From assembly GCA_013368315.1 (NCBI GenBank), contig JAACJM010000356.1, positions 1-64,000 on the forward strand: DNA of 64,000 bases, read 5' to 3'. A program made the translations under genes and the position numbers. The notes under the pieces were generated by a model. That model saw only the letters and a program-made list of their open reading frames with translations. It was not told where the DNA came from and did no database searches. The stretch is from Tetrapyrgos nigripes. Its lineage: Eukaryota; Basidiomycota; Agaricomycetes; Agaricales; Campanellaceae. Shown here in pieces: positions 12,782 to 23,916 of the stretch. Positions within the stretch are counted from its first letter, which is position 1, and each line of letters opens with the position of its first letter.

Positions 12782-12962
12782 AATATATTTTACAGACTCT
12801 ACTACAATGATTACACTGCGCAAAGACTGTCTCATCCGGCGATCATCCGTCGGATTGTCGGATACCATCGAGAGATGCGGATTGGGATTTGTGAACCACC
12901 CATCCGAGCGGATGGCATCCGAATCCGACCCAATCCGATCCGATAGGAGCCCTAGGAGGTGG

Positions 12963-13449
12963 AGGGTTTGGAGGGGGGGGGGGCTTACTTCTATTCTCAT
13001 TCATGATGACGTGACGTGGTAAAGCACCTGTGGGACGTTGACACTGGAATGGTGAATGCGGAATGGGTTTATGCTGGAATTGGACTCAGCCTCTTTTTCT
13101 CTCTCCGACATCGTGACGACGGCTACCGTGACTCCCCAGAGGATGACTGCCATGACTTACTGGTTACCTGTTACTCGTAATCTTTTTTTATCTTTCATCA
13201 GGCTGGATTGTAGACCGGCTCAATTTCATGTAATGTAGTAGCTAACAATCTGAATATAATATGTTTCTGTTCCAGAACCATGAACTTGTAAAAGTCTAGG
13301 CCATCTGAGGAAAACAGCGCGTGAAGAAGAGCATATCATGTATTTCTAAATAAACAGTAAATGACTGAGATAATAAGTAATATCGTTGCATACATAAATA
13401 GTGGAATCCAACTTCCCCTTGATTATCTCAGTATACATAAATTCCCAGA
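12963..13449. other. Segment X, 3' flank of the 7TM gene
   Basis: No gene recognised. X2 carries a possible 397-bp MITE and a solo LTR in the matching interval. The sequence just downstream of the 7TM stop codon probably serves as its 3' untranslated region. Confidence 0.4.
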
Positions 13450-14904
13450 TCAAACCATAGCAGAATTCCCTCCACTGACTTCCTGCGACTCTTTATCTCC
13501 ATCCAGGGTACCATTAACGGGTGTCAATGAAATAGATTGAGACAATGGTGCAGGAGCTGCAAATTCCAGAGGTGCAGAAAGACTGATCGCTGAGAGAAGG
13601 GAGTCTTCCTGAGTTCTATACAGATGGGAAAGAAGTATGATTGTGGTGGGGTAGATGACTTCTATGTGTGGTGTAATGACGTCCATGAATTCCCCTACGG
13701 AGTTAGTGTACTTCTCACTGACAAAACCGGTGGGGAGGGTTAAGATCTGGAAAAAAAAAAGAAAAGAAAAGAAAGAAAGAGTTTGAATTTTCCTGAGGAA
13801 AGTTGTAGACTAGTTAACAAATCACTCACCCAGGGAATGCAGTACAAGATTCCTGATTCAATTAGAAGAACAAGTATCTGCTCAACTTGACTTTTCCTGT
13901 TGAGATTACCGAGATGAACCTTGATCGATTGTCTGTACTGCCTTTAAAATAAGAAGTCAAAAGAACAATGAAAACTTTTAAATTGACAAGTACCAAGACA
14001 ATAAACACTTACCAAGTCTTGTATCCAATCAAAAGAGTAGCCACGAGGGTTGTAAAAATGAGCGAGGCTGGAAAAATCTCTTGAGTTGGACTGTATGAAT
14101 CCTATAACGCATTATACATGAGCCTTCCTTCATTGTATAAATCAAATACATGTATATACATACATCTTCAATCAGGAAAGCTCGGATAGCCACAAAAGCA
14201 TCAAAAATACTACAACCTGACCAAAAGAAAAATCAACATTAATGCAATGAAATAAAATTCAGAAAATTAAGTCCACTGACCAAGCGCTTGGACAATACAG
14301 AAAAGTAGAATCCGTTGAGGAAGAATTTCTCCTTTAAAAAGAATCCATGTCCTCCAAACAACAATCAAATCTCCAAGAAAGTACTATTGACAAGTAAAGC
14401 TCAGTAATCAGTACCCAGTTTCACAGCTTAATCAGTTAGGAGAAAAGAACCGACGCTAATTCGTGACACCACAACCGCTAGTACCTGAGCACGAATCATT
14501 GCTTCAGTGGGATCATATGCTGGATTCGCTAGTGACTGGATTTGAACGATATGGAAAACTCGATTCGACACGACGGTGATAGCTGAGTTGAAACACATGA
14601 TAGCACATGCAGCCACTAGGAAAGAGCGCATCGGTGACTTTCGCAGCCCCTGTTGGCTTCAGCCAAGATTAAATGTGCTTGTATTGAAAGAGTTTAAGAG
14701 AGACTTACTACAGTAGCAAGATTGTGGAAGCCGTGAGTAGAATCTCGATGCCTGGACATTGAAGTTATGATTAATGTGTACTTATAAATTTGAAGGATAT
14801 CTACCAAAGAGCGATGCCTCGACTGCGATTCCCGTGAACCAACCTTGCAGAATAGCCATATCCGAATCTATGAGAAGGGACGAGTTGGAGGCCTGAAATT
14901 GCAT
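13450..14904 (-). CDS. Predicted seven-transmembrane protein, copy A
   Basis: Function unknown. Aligning the four copies in this window gives about eight exons with short introns and a protein of about 330 aa. It has seven hydrophobic stretches: around GWFTGIAVEASLFG plus IEILLTASTILLL, MRSFLVAACAIMCF, VSRIS-YFLGDLIVVWR, ILLFCIVQALG, FTTLVATLLIGYKTW, ILVLLIESGILYCIPW, and ITPHIEVIYPTTIILLSHLY. A Ser/Pro-rich tail ending QEVSGGNSAMV is probably cytosolic. The first exon is 14805-14904; the ATG chosen starts MQFQASNSS, since the in-frame ATG at 15027 would add a Pro-rich stretch absent from the Y copies. I believe this family is expanded in Agaricomycetes, but I cannot name it. It is not an obvious STE3 pheromone receptor. 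Confidence 0.75.
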
Positions 14905-15484
14905 TATTGTTATGTGCTTATGATCAAGCAGTATGGAGGGGGATGGCCGACGTCTGTGAGGGGAAGGAGTGGGGGGGAGACTAGTGGATGTTGGGCAGAA
15001 TGAACTTGCGCTAGGAGTGACGCTCAAGTACGTTTCCTAAATATCTCTGGGTTGACCTTATGACCGTCTCACATACATAATCCCACCATCATTGCAGCAA
15101 CATCATGATGGACTTCGCTGGACAGTCCCACTAACAGAGACTGACTATAATTAGGCTATCAATATAGCTCAAGAGTCAAAGACGCAAAGCTAGCGCTCCT
15201 TTGCTTTAGAAAAGATCTCAAATACTTGAGGTACTATGAGGACTCGATTTTATTTGTGCTTTCAGAAAAATCGAGAATTCATGATTCAGTTTTGAAGCTT
15301 GAAGTCAGGCGTCCGGCCAGTTACTTAAGTCAAAATAGAAAAGAAAATTCTATGCTTGAGAGCGCCTTGATCAAGCCTTTCTCCTGAGTATCAGATCCCC
15401 AAGAAATTGATGTGATGCTCAGCAGAAACCACTGTGATAAAGATAAGAGAGTCACTCCAGTGCCGAGGTGAAAACGGCACAATC

Positions 15485-17023
15485 CATCAGGAAAACCACC
15501 CAAAGATAATGTTGTACTAAGTCATGCTAACTTGTAAAATTTCCAGGAATTGCTAGAATTATCAGGTTTGAATAATTAGAATAAATCCACGGTGTCTGGC
15601 GCAGCAGTCCAATAATTAGTGAGAGCTATGAACATTACGAGCAATTACACAGACAATACCAGCCTTTCTCTTGATCTTATTCCAGTATATTCCAATGACA
15701 GGTCATTCAGGATGATGAAAAAACCATGTATTAAGCACTCTATGTACACAGCAAATACGCCGACATCTAAAACTATATGGTACTTGTACACAGTCATCAT
15801 ACAAACAAGATAACGGCCACTGACTCCTTGAACACTCAAATACCAGTGGGATGCTGCCACGTCAATTGTTGAAGCAATATAGAAGACTTGGAGACAAGCC
15901 AACAATGACTGTTCAGTGGGAATAGAAGATGCATGCTCAGAAGTACTCACCAAGTCTTGCAAGAGACCATACAATGTCACAGAACCTGCAAATTAGAATT
16001 TGGGATGTCAAAACAAAATAGCGGATGGCAAGAATATGTAATGACATATACGGCTTCGAGTGCGAATGAGCAAGCATCTGGGAATAGATATTGAGATAGT
16101 GGCTGCAAGGGCAAACTGCATTGGAAGCGTTGGCGTACAGAAAGACGACGGTAAGCCGGGTATCAGTGAAGAGTTGAGAAGAAAACACACCAAAGAGCCA
16201 TTGTAATATTATGAGCCATCCGAATGAGCGACGTAGGACTACCAAGACTGTAGATGTAGGCTAAGGAAAGGACATGGTAATGGGAGGGAGTGAAGACGCG
16301 TCGACAGCTGTTTGCTGAATTTGAACCACATACACGTGATCCTGTTGACTCAATTGTCGGAGTTTAAACGACTTTAGGGCAGGCATCAGGCACTTAGAGG
16401 CAATCTTCAACAGCTCACCCGCTCGCTATTAACATCTTCTATGCCAAGACCGAGATCACTGTGTCCTTACCAAAGAGTAGTGCTAGATACGTCTCAGGTT
16501 TACAGTGATTCCTCTGTCTTGCAAAATGTGAAGATGGGAAGCACACATTGAAGTAATAATTATCGGTAAGTTTTGTAGATTATCACTAGCTTCCGAATAG
16601 CATCTGAACAGTGTTGCTTTCAACGTGTAGTATAAAAGCTTTTTGATCATGAACACACAATGTAGACGCTTTCTCAGGATATCTGTTCGCTCAAGAAACA
16701 ATACAAGTTCCGTCCGCAAAAGGGCCCAAAATGACACGACAGTAATTACCAGTAAGTTTGTCTAAATTTCAGTAATGTCCTGAATCCAGGTTCGGAGAGC
16801 ATTATGTTTTCACACTGGAAGTGGATGCCAATATGCTTCCTTTTTCCCATACAGAATTCTCTAACGTTTGGACATTAATCTTCTCAACAACCTTGACGAG
16901 GTGAGTACATTTCAATAATTCAGCGTAATTCTCCACTAATCCTTCACTAACTATTACGGACTCTGGTTACTGAAAATTAGTCAGAAGTTAGCCAGACATT
17001 ATCTTTGAGTGGTTTTCCTGATG
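15485..17023. mobile_element. CATCAGG-type TIR element with possible captured sequence (1539 bp)
   Basis: The ends are CATCAGGAAAACCAC and its inverse; the similarity continues to about 26 bp with one mismatch. It is flanked by TC (15483-15484, 17024-17025). X2 has the empty site CACAATCTCTGGG near 62449-62461, giving a 2-bp duplication. There is no transposase. Minus-strand frames at 15645-15980 and 15937-16245 have hydrophobic runs and plausible GT-AG splice sites, so a captured membrane-protein fragment is possible; I do not recognise the product. Confidence 0.9.
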
Positions 17024-18330
17024 TCTCTGGGCCATCAAATGCAGTTAATTGGTTTTCATTAATATGGTACCTGACGATGATAGTTGCGTACGTCCCGACG
17101 AGAAAACGGATTAGAGGCTACTCAATCTTCGTCGCCTACAGTTGCGGGACGTTTAGTGAGAGTAAATTTAGAAAAAAAAAACTAAACATCAAAGAGTGGC
17201 TTCTCGACTGCAATTTCCATCAGCCAAACATGCAAAACATGGATATCAGAATTTATAAGAAAAGACAACTCGGACGCCCGGGATTGCATCGTTGGAGATT
17301 GCTTGTGATTTAAGCGAGGGGAGTGGAGAAGCCTCAGTGCAATCTGTAGGACACGGACTAATTGGACTACGTAGTGGTGGTTAGAACAGAATGAACGCTT
17401 GTTGAGTAAAAATATCCCCAAGTGAGTCTCATGATCAGACCGTCTCACGAAGATAAGACCACCATCATTGCGCCATGATGAACTTTGTTGCGGAGTTCCC
17501 CTAACGGCGTCTGACTATAGTCAAAGTATCGAAGGCGCGAGGCTAGTGGCACAGTGCTTCATCTTCTATGCAAGCATTTCTTGAGCGGTGATCACTCCAA
17601 AATTTTAGACTTCTGAAAAGATATAGACTTCAGAATTCTTCCGTGAAGCTAGAGCTGAAGGCTGGGCTTGGGGACCAGGAAGATGTGAGCGAAGTATTGG
17701 TTACTTATTAAGAAAACCGTATGCTTTTAAAGGCCTAGTGTGTACGCCTCATGACTCTGTCGAAATACAAAGTTTATCCGAATAGAATACCACTATCAGA
17801 TCCCAAAGAACTTGATTTGATGAACCAAAAAAGATTTCAGCACTGTGAAAAGAAAACGGCTAAACAAATATCTCGTCCATCAGGGGCAGTTCTTGATATG
17901 ATAAGTGCCTGAATGATCAGCCACAATCCCACCTAGTTAAAGCGGTATGCAGACTGGTCACCGGTCAAGCTCCGCGCTGCTTGAGCTCCGTCGTATCCAT
18001 CATCCGTCTACAGATAAGTTATACCTGGAAGCAGTCTAAAGCAGTAGCTTGTGGGTATGCACCTGGACTTATCGGCCTGGTTGCAACTTGCGTGGTCGAC
18101 AGACAATACTTGGCCTGGAAAATTTTACTGCAGACGCCTCTTTTCAACCAGCCACTCAATGTATGGGTTCACCTCGCTTACTAGCACTTACTCTTACTGC
18201 AATCCCTGACTCTCTTAAACGGGACGCGATGGGAGGAATCCAAGGATTCTAACGTCAAGATTGTTGAATGGGACTTGCAGTGGTATACCAAAGCGCTAGT
18301 TGAGCGCTAGGCTACGGTATGAGTATTGTG
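17024..18330. other. Segment X right part; no intact gene
   Basis: Conserved with 62452-63738. It resembles a second, diverged version of the 7TM exon 1 plus promoter region (compare 14800-15250). A conserved frame at 18049-18252 and 63455-63652 has no recognisable domain. Confidence 0.4.
17182..17289 (-). pseudogene. Relic of 7TM gene exon 1
   Basis: Residues MQSRASELSFLINSD...IAVEKPLFDV align with exon 1 of copy A (MQFQASNSSLLIDSD...IAVEASLF). No further exons follow on the minus strand; the CATCAGG-type element at 15485-17023 lies immediately beyond it. The matching relic in X2 is at 62611-62718. Confidence 0.6.
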
Positions 18331-19482
18331 CTTGCATTTGACGTGTTGGTTCTGTGTCTGAGATGACTGTCAGTGTATTTACTTTACGATTCGAGACGGT
18401 AAGGGACATTAGAAGGCGAGATTGATGAAGGTCTACGTGTCTACGGCTCAAGGTCCGAGAGGAAGTGAGATCGATGGTATAGAGGATGGAAAGGGAGAAG
18501 GACCGTGTATGTCTTCAAGTTATAGCCACCTTGAGGACAAGAGTCAGAGTCTTGAGACGGAGTCGCGCATTTATAGCCTGATTTTATGCAGAGCGTTCGC
18601 TTCGTTTGTTTGATCGTGGGGTTTATGTTTCCTTCTTGGATAAGAGATAAGATGAGAGGAATGGGGGAGGGGGAAGAGTCCTTGTGATACGCAAGGGGTG
18701 TGTAAATGGTTATGACCGGACCGGATGTTCCTTGAGACCTCCCCCCTTTAAAATGGCAAGTGATAAGATAAAAATTCTGCTTACAAATCATCAAATCAAG
18801 TCAAATTTTCCTCCAGGCTGCCTCATAGACCCCCTACTGACCTGAAGACTTATAACAGTGATAGATGCTATATGGCACCTATTTCATTGAGGTACCAAAT
18901 ACCTTTCTCGGAAAGTTTATGATGTTAGACACTGATGCTCATCACAAACTGACATACCATTTCAGTGTGGTTCCACCTCAAAATGGCATTTCAGGTTGAT
19001 TTCAGGCAAGTCTTTTATTCTCAAAGTGTATTTCTGATACTTTCAAGCTAAAATTCCAGAAAATCGGTCTAGGTATCCTCCAGGGTACAAGGTACTTTTT
19101 GGTTATAAGCCCTCCCAGACCCCCTTCCTCCCCAAGGTCTGGTCTCAGGTAGACTGACTACACACCCCTTGGTGATATGTGCGTGGATGAAGCAACACAT
19201 CTGCATCTTGAGGTCTTCATTTATGAAGGCTTTGTGGGCCACTGCTTCGCGTGGCAATAATGAGGTCTTATTTGATTGGTTGTAATAGTACGCTGAGCTT
19301 CGTCGAAGCGAGGATGATATAGCTGCAGTTTCACTGATGTGCTGTCAGTTACAACTTGGGTATACATACATGCATCCTGGCTCTAGCTGCTTCTGTCAGA
19401 TCACCTTTATAAAAATGCATTTGCCTCCCATTAGACTTGTGGTCAACCTCCTTCCCTTCTCTTCACTCTCACTACCTTCACC
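18331..19482. other. Unique stretch, no gene recognised
   Basis: No coding exon or domain is apparent. The last 80 bp look like a promoter: TTTATAAAAATGC near 19410, then a CT-rich run leading to the ATG at 19483. Confidence 0.4.
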
Positions 19483-19845
19483 ATGAATCTAGGTGAAGGC
19501 TCACAAGGTCATAGGCAATTATCAACTTTGGGGGCACCTTCATCTCAGCATCAGCTGCCTTTCCCAGACACCTCCAACTCCAATTTAAATAACCCACACC
19601 CTATTCCATCCCTGTCTAGTCCCAGTCAAAATATGAGTGGAATAATCACTAGCAATAGTACTGGGACAGCATTATTCACAGATGAAAGACAGCCTCTGGC
19701 TGAACGAGACCCGCATCTGCATTTTCCACCTGGTCCTCCAACTGACCCAACAAATGTTCCTACTAGATGTAAGGCAGAGCATGCACACTGTATTAAATCA
19801 ACTTCCACCTCCACTACCGGTCCATCAGAGTACTGCAATAGCTGA
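19483..19845 (+). CDS. Hypothetical protein, possibly the 5' exon of a truncated gene
   Basis: A 120-codon frame follows a TATA-like motif by about 70 bp and a CT-rich leader, which is typical of basidiomycete promoters. The product is low in complexity (Ser, Pro, Asn, Thr) without a recognisable domain. A second frame, at 20018-20242 and rich in Lys and Glu, ends at the solo LTR at 20238. It could be a later exon of the same gene, cut by that LTR. The real gene structure is unclear and this may be a relic of a mobile-element gene. Confidence 0.35.
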   Translation: MNLGEGSQGHRQLSTLGAPSSQHQLPFPDTSNSNLNNPHPIPSLSSPSQNMSGIITSNSTGTALFTDERQPLAERDPHLHFPPGPPTDPTNVPTRCKAEHAHCIKSTSTSTTGPSEYCNS

Positions 19846-20237
19846 TAGTCTTTAACACGAAGTCATTTTTTGGAAGCACCTCAGTTTTATGGTCATGAAT
19901 TCAATATGGATCGGATTATACCCAAATCTGTGAGCTCCTTCCCTTTGTCCTAATTGCATGAGGACATGTCGTTTATACTTAATTATTCAGCATTGACAAA
20001 AAACATACCGTGATCAATTGAACTCTACACTAGAGACAGCAAAGGATGAGTGTAAGAAGTATCAGAACAAGGCGAAGATGACAGAGTATGGTTCACGCTG
20101 GAAAGACAAAAATATCTGCTTGACGGAGAGATCACATCCTACTGATATAAGATCTATCTGTAAAAAAGTGTGTTTCTGTATGCCTTTCTGCCAAGTAGAT
20201 ATTTTTGTATTTTTGACGTGGTTTGAACGTGGCTATT

Positions 20238-20724
20238 TGTGATGGAACAACTTTACCCAGTTATAAGTATTTTGTATTTTCTTTCTTGAGTTTGCTATAC
20301 ATCTCGATCTACCATACTTACTGTAATTGGTGCTTCGTGCATGCCTCGGGCATCCATTTTCTCCTTCTTTCTTGCTCTTCTACAATGTTCTGATGAAATT
20401 TCCCTTCTATTCTAGATAGTTCTAATGACTCACTACCTACATATATAAGTATCTCAGTATGTACTCTTGTAATATATCTTTCTACCTATCAATACACATC
20501 TGTGTTTAACCTTACATCTTGACTGATCGTAAGTCGGCATCCTTCGTAACGCGCAAGCTTGCTTAGTGTGTTGTTTCTTGACCTTGACTGATCCCGGCAC
20601 GCTCGAGAACCTGGTATTTCTTGGTAACGCGAAAGCTTGCCTTGATTCAAGTACTTTTTCTCACTACTGTTCATCTTAGAGTCTCCTGAACCCGAACCAA
20701 ATCCGCGCGGCGCAGTTCTTTTAC
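20238..20724 (+). repeat. Solo LTR, family A (copy 2)
   Basis: It begins TGTGATGGAACAAC and ends ..TTCTTTTACA, with 5-bp duplications CTATT at 20233-20237 and 20725-20729. Over its length it is the inverse complement of the LTR at 7790-8272. A TATATAAG motif lies near 20440. It is 487 bp, with no internal element sequence. Confidence 0.9.
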
Positions 20725-21237
20725 ACTATTGGTCAGTTGGCACGTTTGAATTGGAGAAGCATAATGATCCTTAACCTACCATTATTCAGGTCTTCAAGTT
20801 CTACTGGGTGCTCTGACAACGGCTCTTTCAGCAGTGACAGTTGGACGTCAGGTATTTGGAATTTCCTCGTTGGAGCACCATAATCTTTGACTAACTTGAG
20901 CTCTGCTTTTCATTGTACTAGACCTCGATAATGACATCTATCCTTGGAAGTTTTGCCACCATTCTCATCTTTATATAGCAACTATTCAACATGCGTGTCT
21001 ACAGGTGAACAGTAGTTGGCCAAGCTTTGTTGGCTCTCAAGTCTGTCACTGATGACTTATCACTCGACTTTTCTTTCATTCTTCCCTTTGTCCAACTCTG
21101 CTGTCTCGCCAAGTCCACCATACAACACACTATATCTCAACCTCCCTCCTCTCTATTGCTGCGAGTCCTGAAGATAATTTCAGCCTCCTTAAACACAATG
21201 GAAACGACCTCTGGACTCTCTTGTCAAGACTAATGTA
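20725..21237. other. Unique stretch, no gene recognised
   Basis: Short frames only; nothing with a recognisable domain. Confidence 0.35.
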
Positions 21238-21613
21238 GCGTAGTGTAACTTGACTGCGTAAGTAATGCTAAATAGAGAATATGGTCAATTTTGGTCTCGA
21301 GCAGTTAAAAATCCTGGAGAGCTTTGATGTGCACAGCAATGAGTATAAATGTTGCGATATCAAGGAGTACAATCAATGCAGCCTACTCAAAAGGCAGAAA
21401 AGTAGGAAAATTTGTTGTATGACAAATGAAACTGTAGATGGTATCGAGGAACAATTACATAACAAGTCAAATGATGGTACGAGGTTCTAATTTTGAGCTT
21501 GAATAAATAAATAAGTAAATGAGAGATATAGTAAAATCATTCCATAAGTGAAATAAACAAGTCCTTCCCACTATTCGTGCTGTGCTTTATATCCCTCAAT
21601 CGAAATCTCCAGA

Positions 21614-23003
21614 TCAAACTACTACAGAATTTCCTCTACTAACTTCCTGGATATCATTCTCTCCATCTTGAGTGTCATGTACCTGTGTGGATGCTGGTGG
21701 ATCAGATTGGGATGATGGAGCAGGAGCTGCAAATTCCAGAGGTTGAGAAAGACTCTCGAGAATGGAGTCTTGTTGGTTCTTGTAGAGGTGGGAAAGGAGG
21801 ATGATTGCAGTGGGATAGATTGTTTCTAGGTGGGGGATCATTATGTCCAGGTAGATTCCTACAGATAAATCATACCCTGAATTGAATACAGTAGGTATGC
21901 TCAGAATCTGGGTTTGAAAATGTTATTAGCATTCAAGTTCTAAGAAAGCACAAATGATTACCTACCCAGGGAATGCAATAGATTATACCAGACTGGACTA
22001 AGAGTATCAGTATCTGCTCAACTCGGCTTTTTGTATTCAATTTGCCAAGGTGAGCTTTAACAGATTGTCTGTAATGCCTGAGGGAAATCAAGTTAAAGCC
22101 AGGAACTAGGGAGCTGACAGTCTGCTATGTGCTTACCAAGCCTTCTTTGCAATCAGAAGAGTTGCTGTGAGATTGGTGAGGACAAGTGATACTGGCATTA
22201 TCACTCTGAAAGATTGAAATGTGTCCTGTATGGTATTAATGTAAGGCTGGGTTCAATAAAGCAACAAAAGATATACATACAAAATTTGCATCAAGGAAAG
22301 CTTTGATAGCAAGGAATGCATCATATATACTGCATCCTAAATCCAGAAATGTCAGCTCAACAAATTTAATTTATCTGAGGTGAGTGTGGCATGAATTCTT
22401 ACCCACTGATTGAGCAATACAGAAAAGAAGAATCCCTCTGGGAATAGGTTCCCTTTGAAAAAGGATCCAAGCCCTCCAAACCACAATGACATCTCCCAGG
22501 AAAAACTATTCGCATACACTTCAGTATTCAGGTAAGGAATTAGAATAGCATAGTGGAACTCACACTAATTCTTGTCACCACTGTCTGCATCAATTCAATC
22601 ATAATCATGGTTGGAACAGGATTGTATGTCTGATATGCCAACCCTTGGATCTGAACTATATAAAATATTTGATCTGCCACCATTGTCAATGCTGAGCTTA
22701 TAAGCATGATTGCACATGCAGCCACCAGAAAAAGTCGCATTGGTGACTGTCGAAGTCCTTGCTGACTAGGTCCATGTTTGAAATTGTGTCAGAAAAGTTT
22801 GGGACAAGCATACCATAGCAGCAAGATGGTAGAAATGGTAATCAAGGCCTCGATGCCTGGATAGCAAAGCAATGAATAGGGAGATACATCAAAGTTGAAT
22901 GTTGGGTTCTGGACCTACCAAAGAAGAGTCCATCAACTGCATTTAGCACTAAACTCTGTTGAATGGTTGTGATATCTGGAGATATAAGAAACAATGATTG
23001 CAT
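21614..23003 (-). CDS. Predicted seven-transmembrane protein, copy C
   Basis: Same exon pattern and hydrophobic segments as copy A, though the N-terminus (MQSLFLISPDITTIQ) differs. Diagnostic stretches are PMRLFLVAACAIML, FYIVQIQGLAYQTYNP, GDVIVVWRAWILF, ILLFCIAQSVG, VEQILILLVQSGIIYCIPW and MIPHLETIYPTAIILLSHLY, with the tail QEVSRGNSVVV. Exon 1 starts at 23003 and ends at a GTAGGT donor. It is closest to copy D at 45897-47288. Function unknown; predicted integral membrane protein. No internal stop was found in the exons I could align. Confidence 0.75.
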
Positions 23004-23916
23004 TCTCAACATTTACGAGGATTGCAGTGGAGAAGAATTGGGTGCACAGGCTAGTGGTTGTTATAATGGCATTGTTTCTTCTGTCCTTAAATATCTGTCA
23101 GTTTGCTGTAGATCTCATTTCACTTGTTGCATATTTGGCTTTTGCACTGAAGCCGCTGTCCTCAGAATGATGCATATAGCTCTACTGTATGCACTGCAAG
23201 GGAGAGACTAGATGAGCTCATCTCTATGTTGATAGATATTCAAGGGGACACCTTGTTCCAAACTTGTTTAATACAAGGCAGAGACAAGGAACATTCCTAT
23301 GTTGATGGACATCCAGCAGTACGAGCCTGGATACCTTCAGTTGAGACTAGGTATCGAGAGATGCACAAAGACTCTAGGATCTGAGCTGAGTATACCAATG
23401 ATCATGTTGCAGCAGCATCAACCTATCTAGCTAAGAGCCATATACGAGATGATTTCTCCCCCAAAGACAGAATCCAAACTTCATAGGAATGATCATGATG
23501 TGTATATGGTATGTGCCTTGCCTATAAGTGTAGGAAATGAGGCAACATACAAGGCATGAGGAGGTTTGGCAATGGAAGATCACACCTCACTTGGTTTATG
23601 GGCGCTGTTCCAGTCCTCAAGAAAGCAACAAGATCAGGTACATGAGGCCATTAGAAGAGAAAGCGTTAAAATAGTCAAAACCAGACAGGAGGATCATGTA
23701 GTTACAATTACAATTAGTATTCCAACCACTCGACTGAGGTGAGCTCTGCTTGCCCGTTTCTAAGGCGAGGTCGGCATCGAAGTCGGAAAAGAAGTCCGAG
23801 CAAATCCGAAATAGCCGAAACCGCAGACGCGCTGGCCATGCCGGTTTTGACTTTCCTGCCTCTCTTATCAACTCGTCCCACTCGGCTACTCCACCGACTG
23901 CTACTTCCTATCTGCG
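23004..23916. other. 7TM gene 5' flank, no gene recognised
   Basis: Closely similar to 47289-48218 in Y2. Probably the promoter region of copy C plus non-coding sequence. Confidence 0.4.

Larger units (their letters stand above)
9421..12954 (+). mobile_element. hAT transposon, apparently complete (3534 bp)
   Basis: The termini are inverted: TAGGGCTCCTATCGGATCGG on the left and its inverse on the right, with scattered ATCCG/CGGAT subterminal repeats. An 8-bp duplication GGAGGTGG flanks it at 9413-9420 and 12955-12962, as hAT elements make. X2 keeps a single GGAGGTGG at the equivalent site near 59058, so the empty site is visible. It carries one nine-exon transposase gene with no internal stop. 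Confidence 0.95.
5013..18330. repeat. Segment X, copy 1 (X1)
   Basis: The segment matches 56042-63738 nearly base for base once the insertions in each copy are set aside. X1 is interrupted at 5759-6939, 7790-8272, 9421-12954 and 15485-17023. Without these it is about 6.56 kb; X2 without its own insertions is about 6.46 kb. It carries one intact-looking 7TM gene (13450-14904) and a relic of that gene's first exon (17182-17289). Similarity ends just after GAGTATTGTGCTTGCAT near 18330. The left limit is set by the copia LTR. Confidence 0.85.

Noticed and set aside
13450..14904. STE3-type pheromone receptor for the 7TM genes
   Set aside because: None of the conserved STE3 segments I know are present; only the number of hydrophobic stretches is similar.
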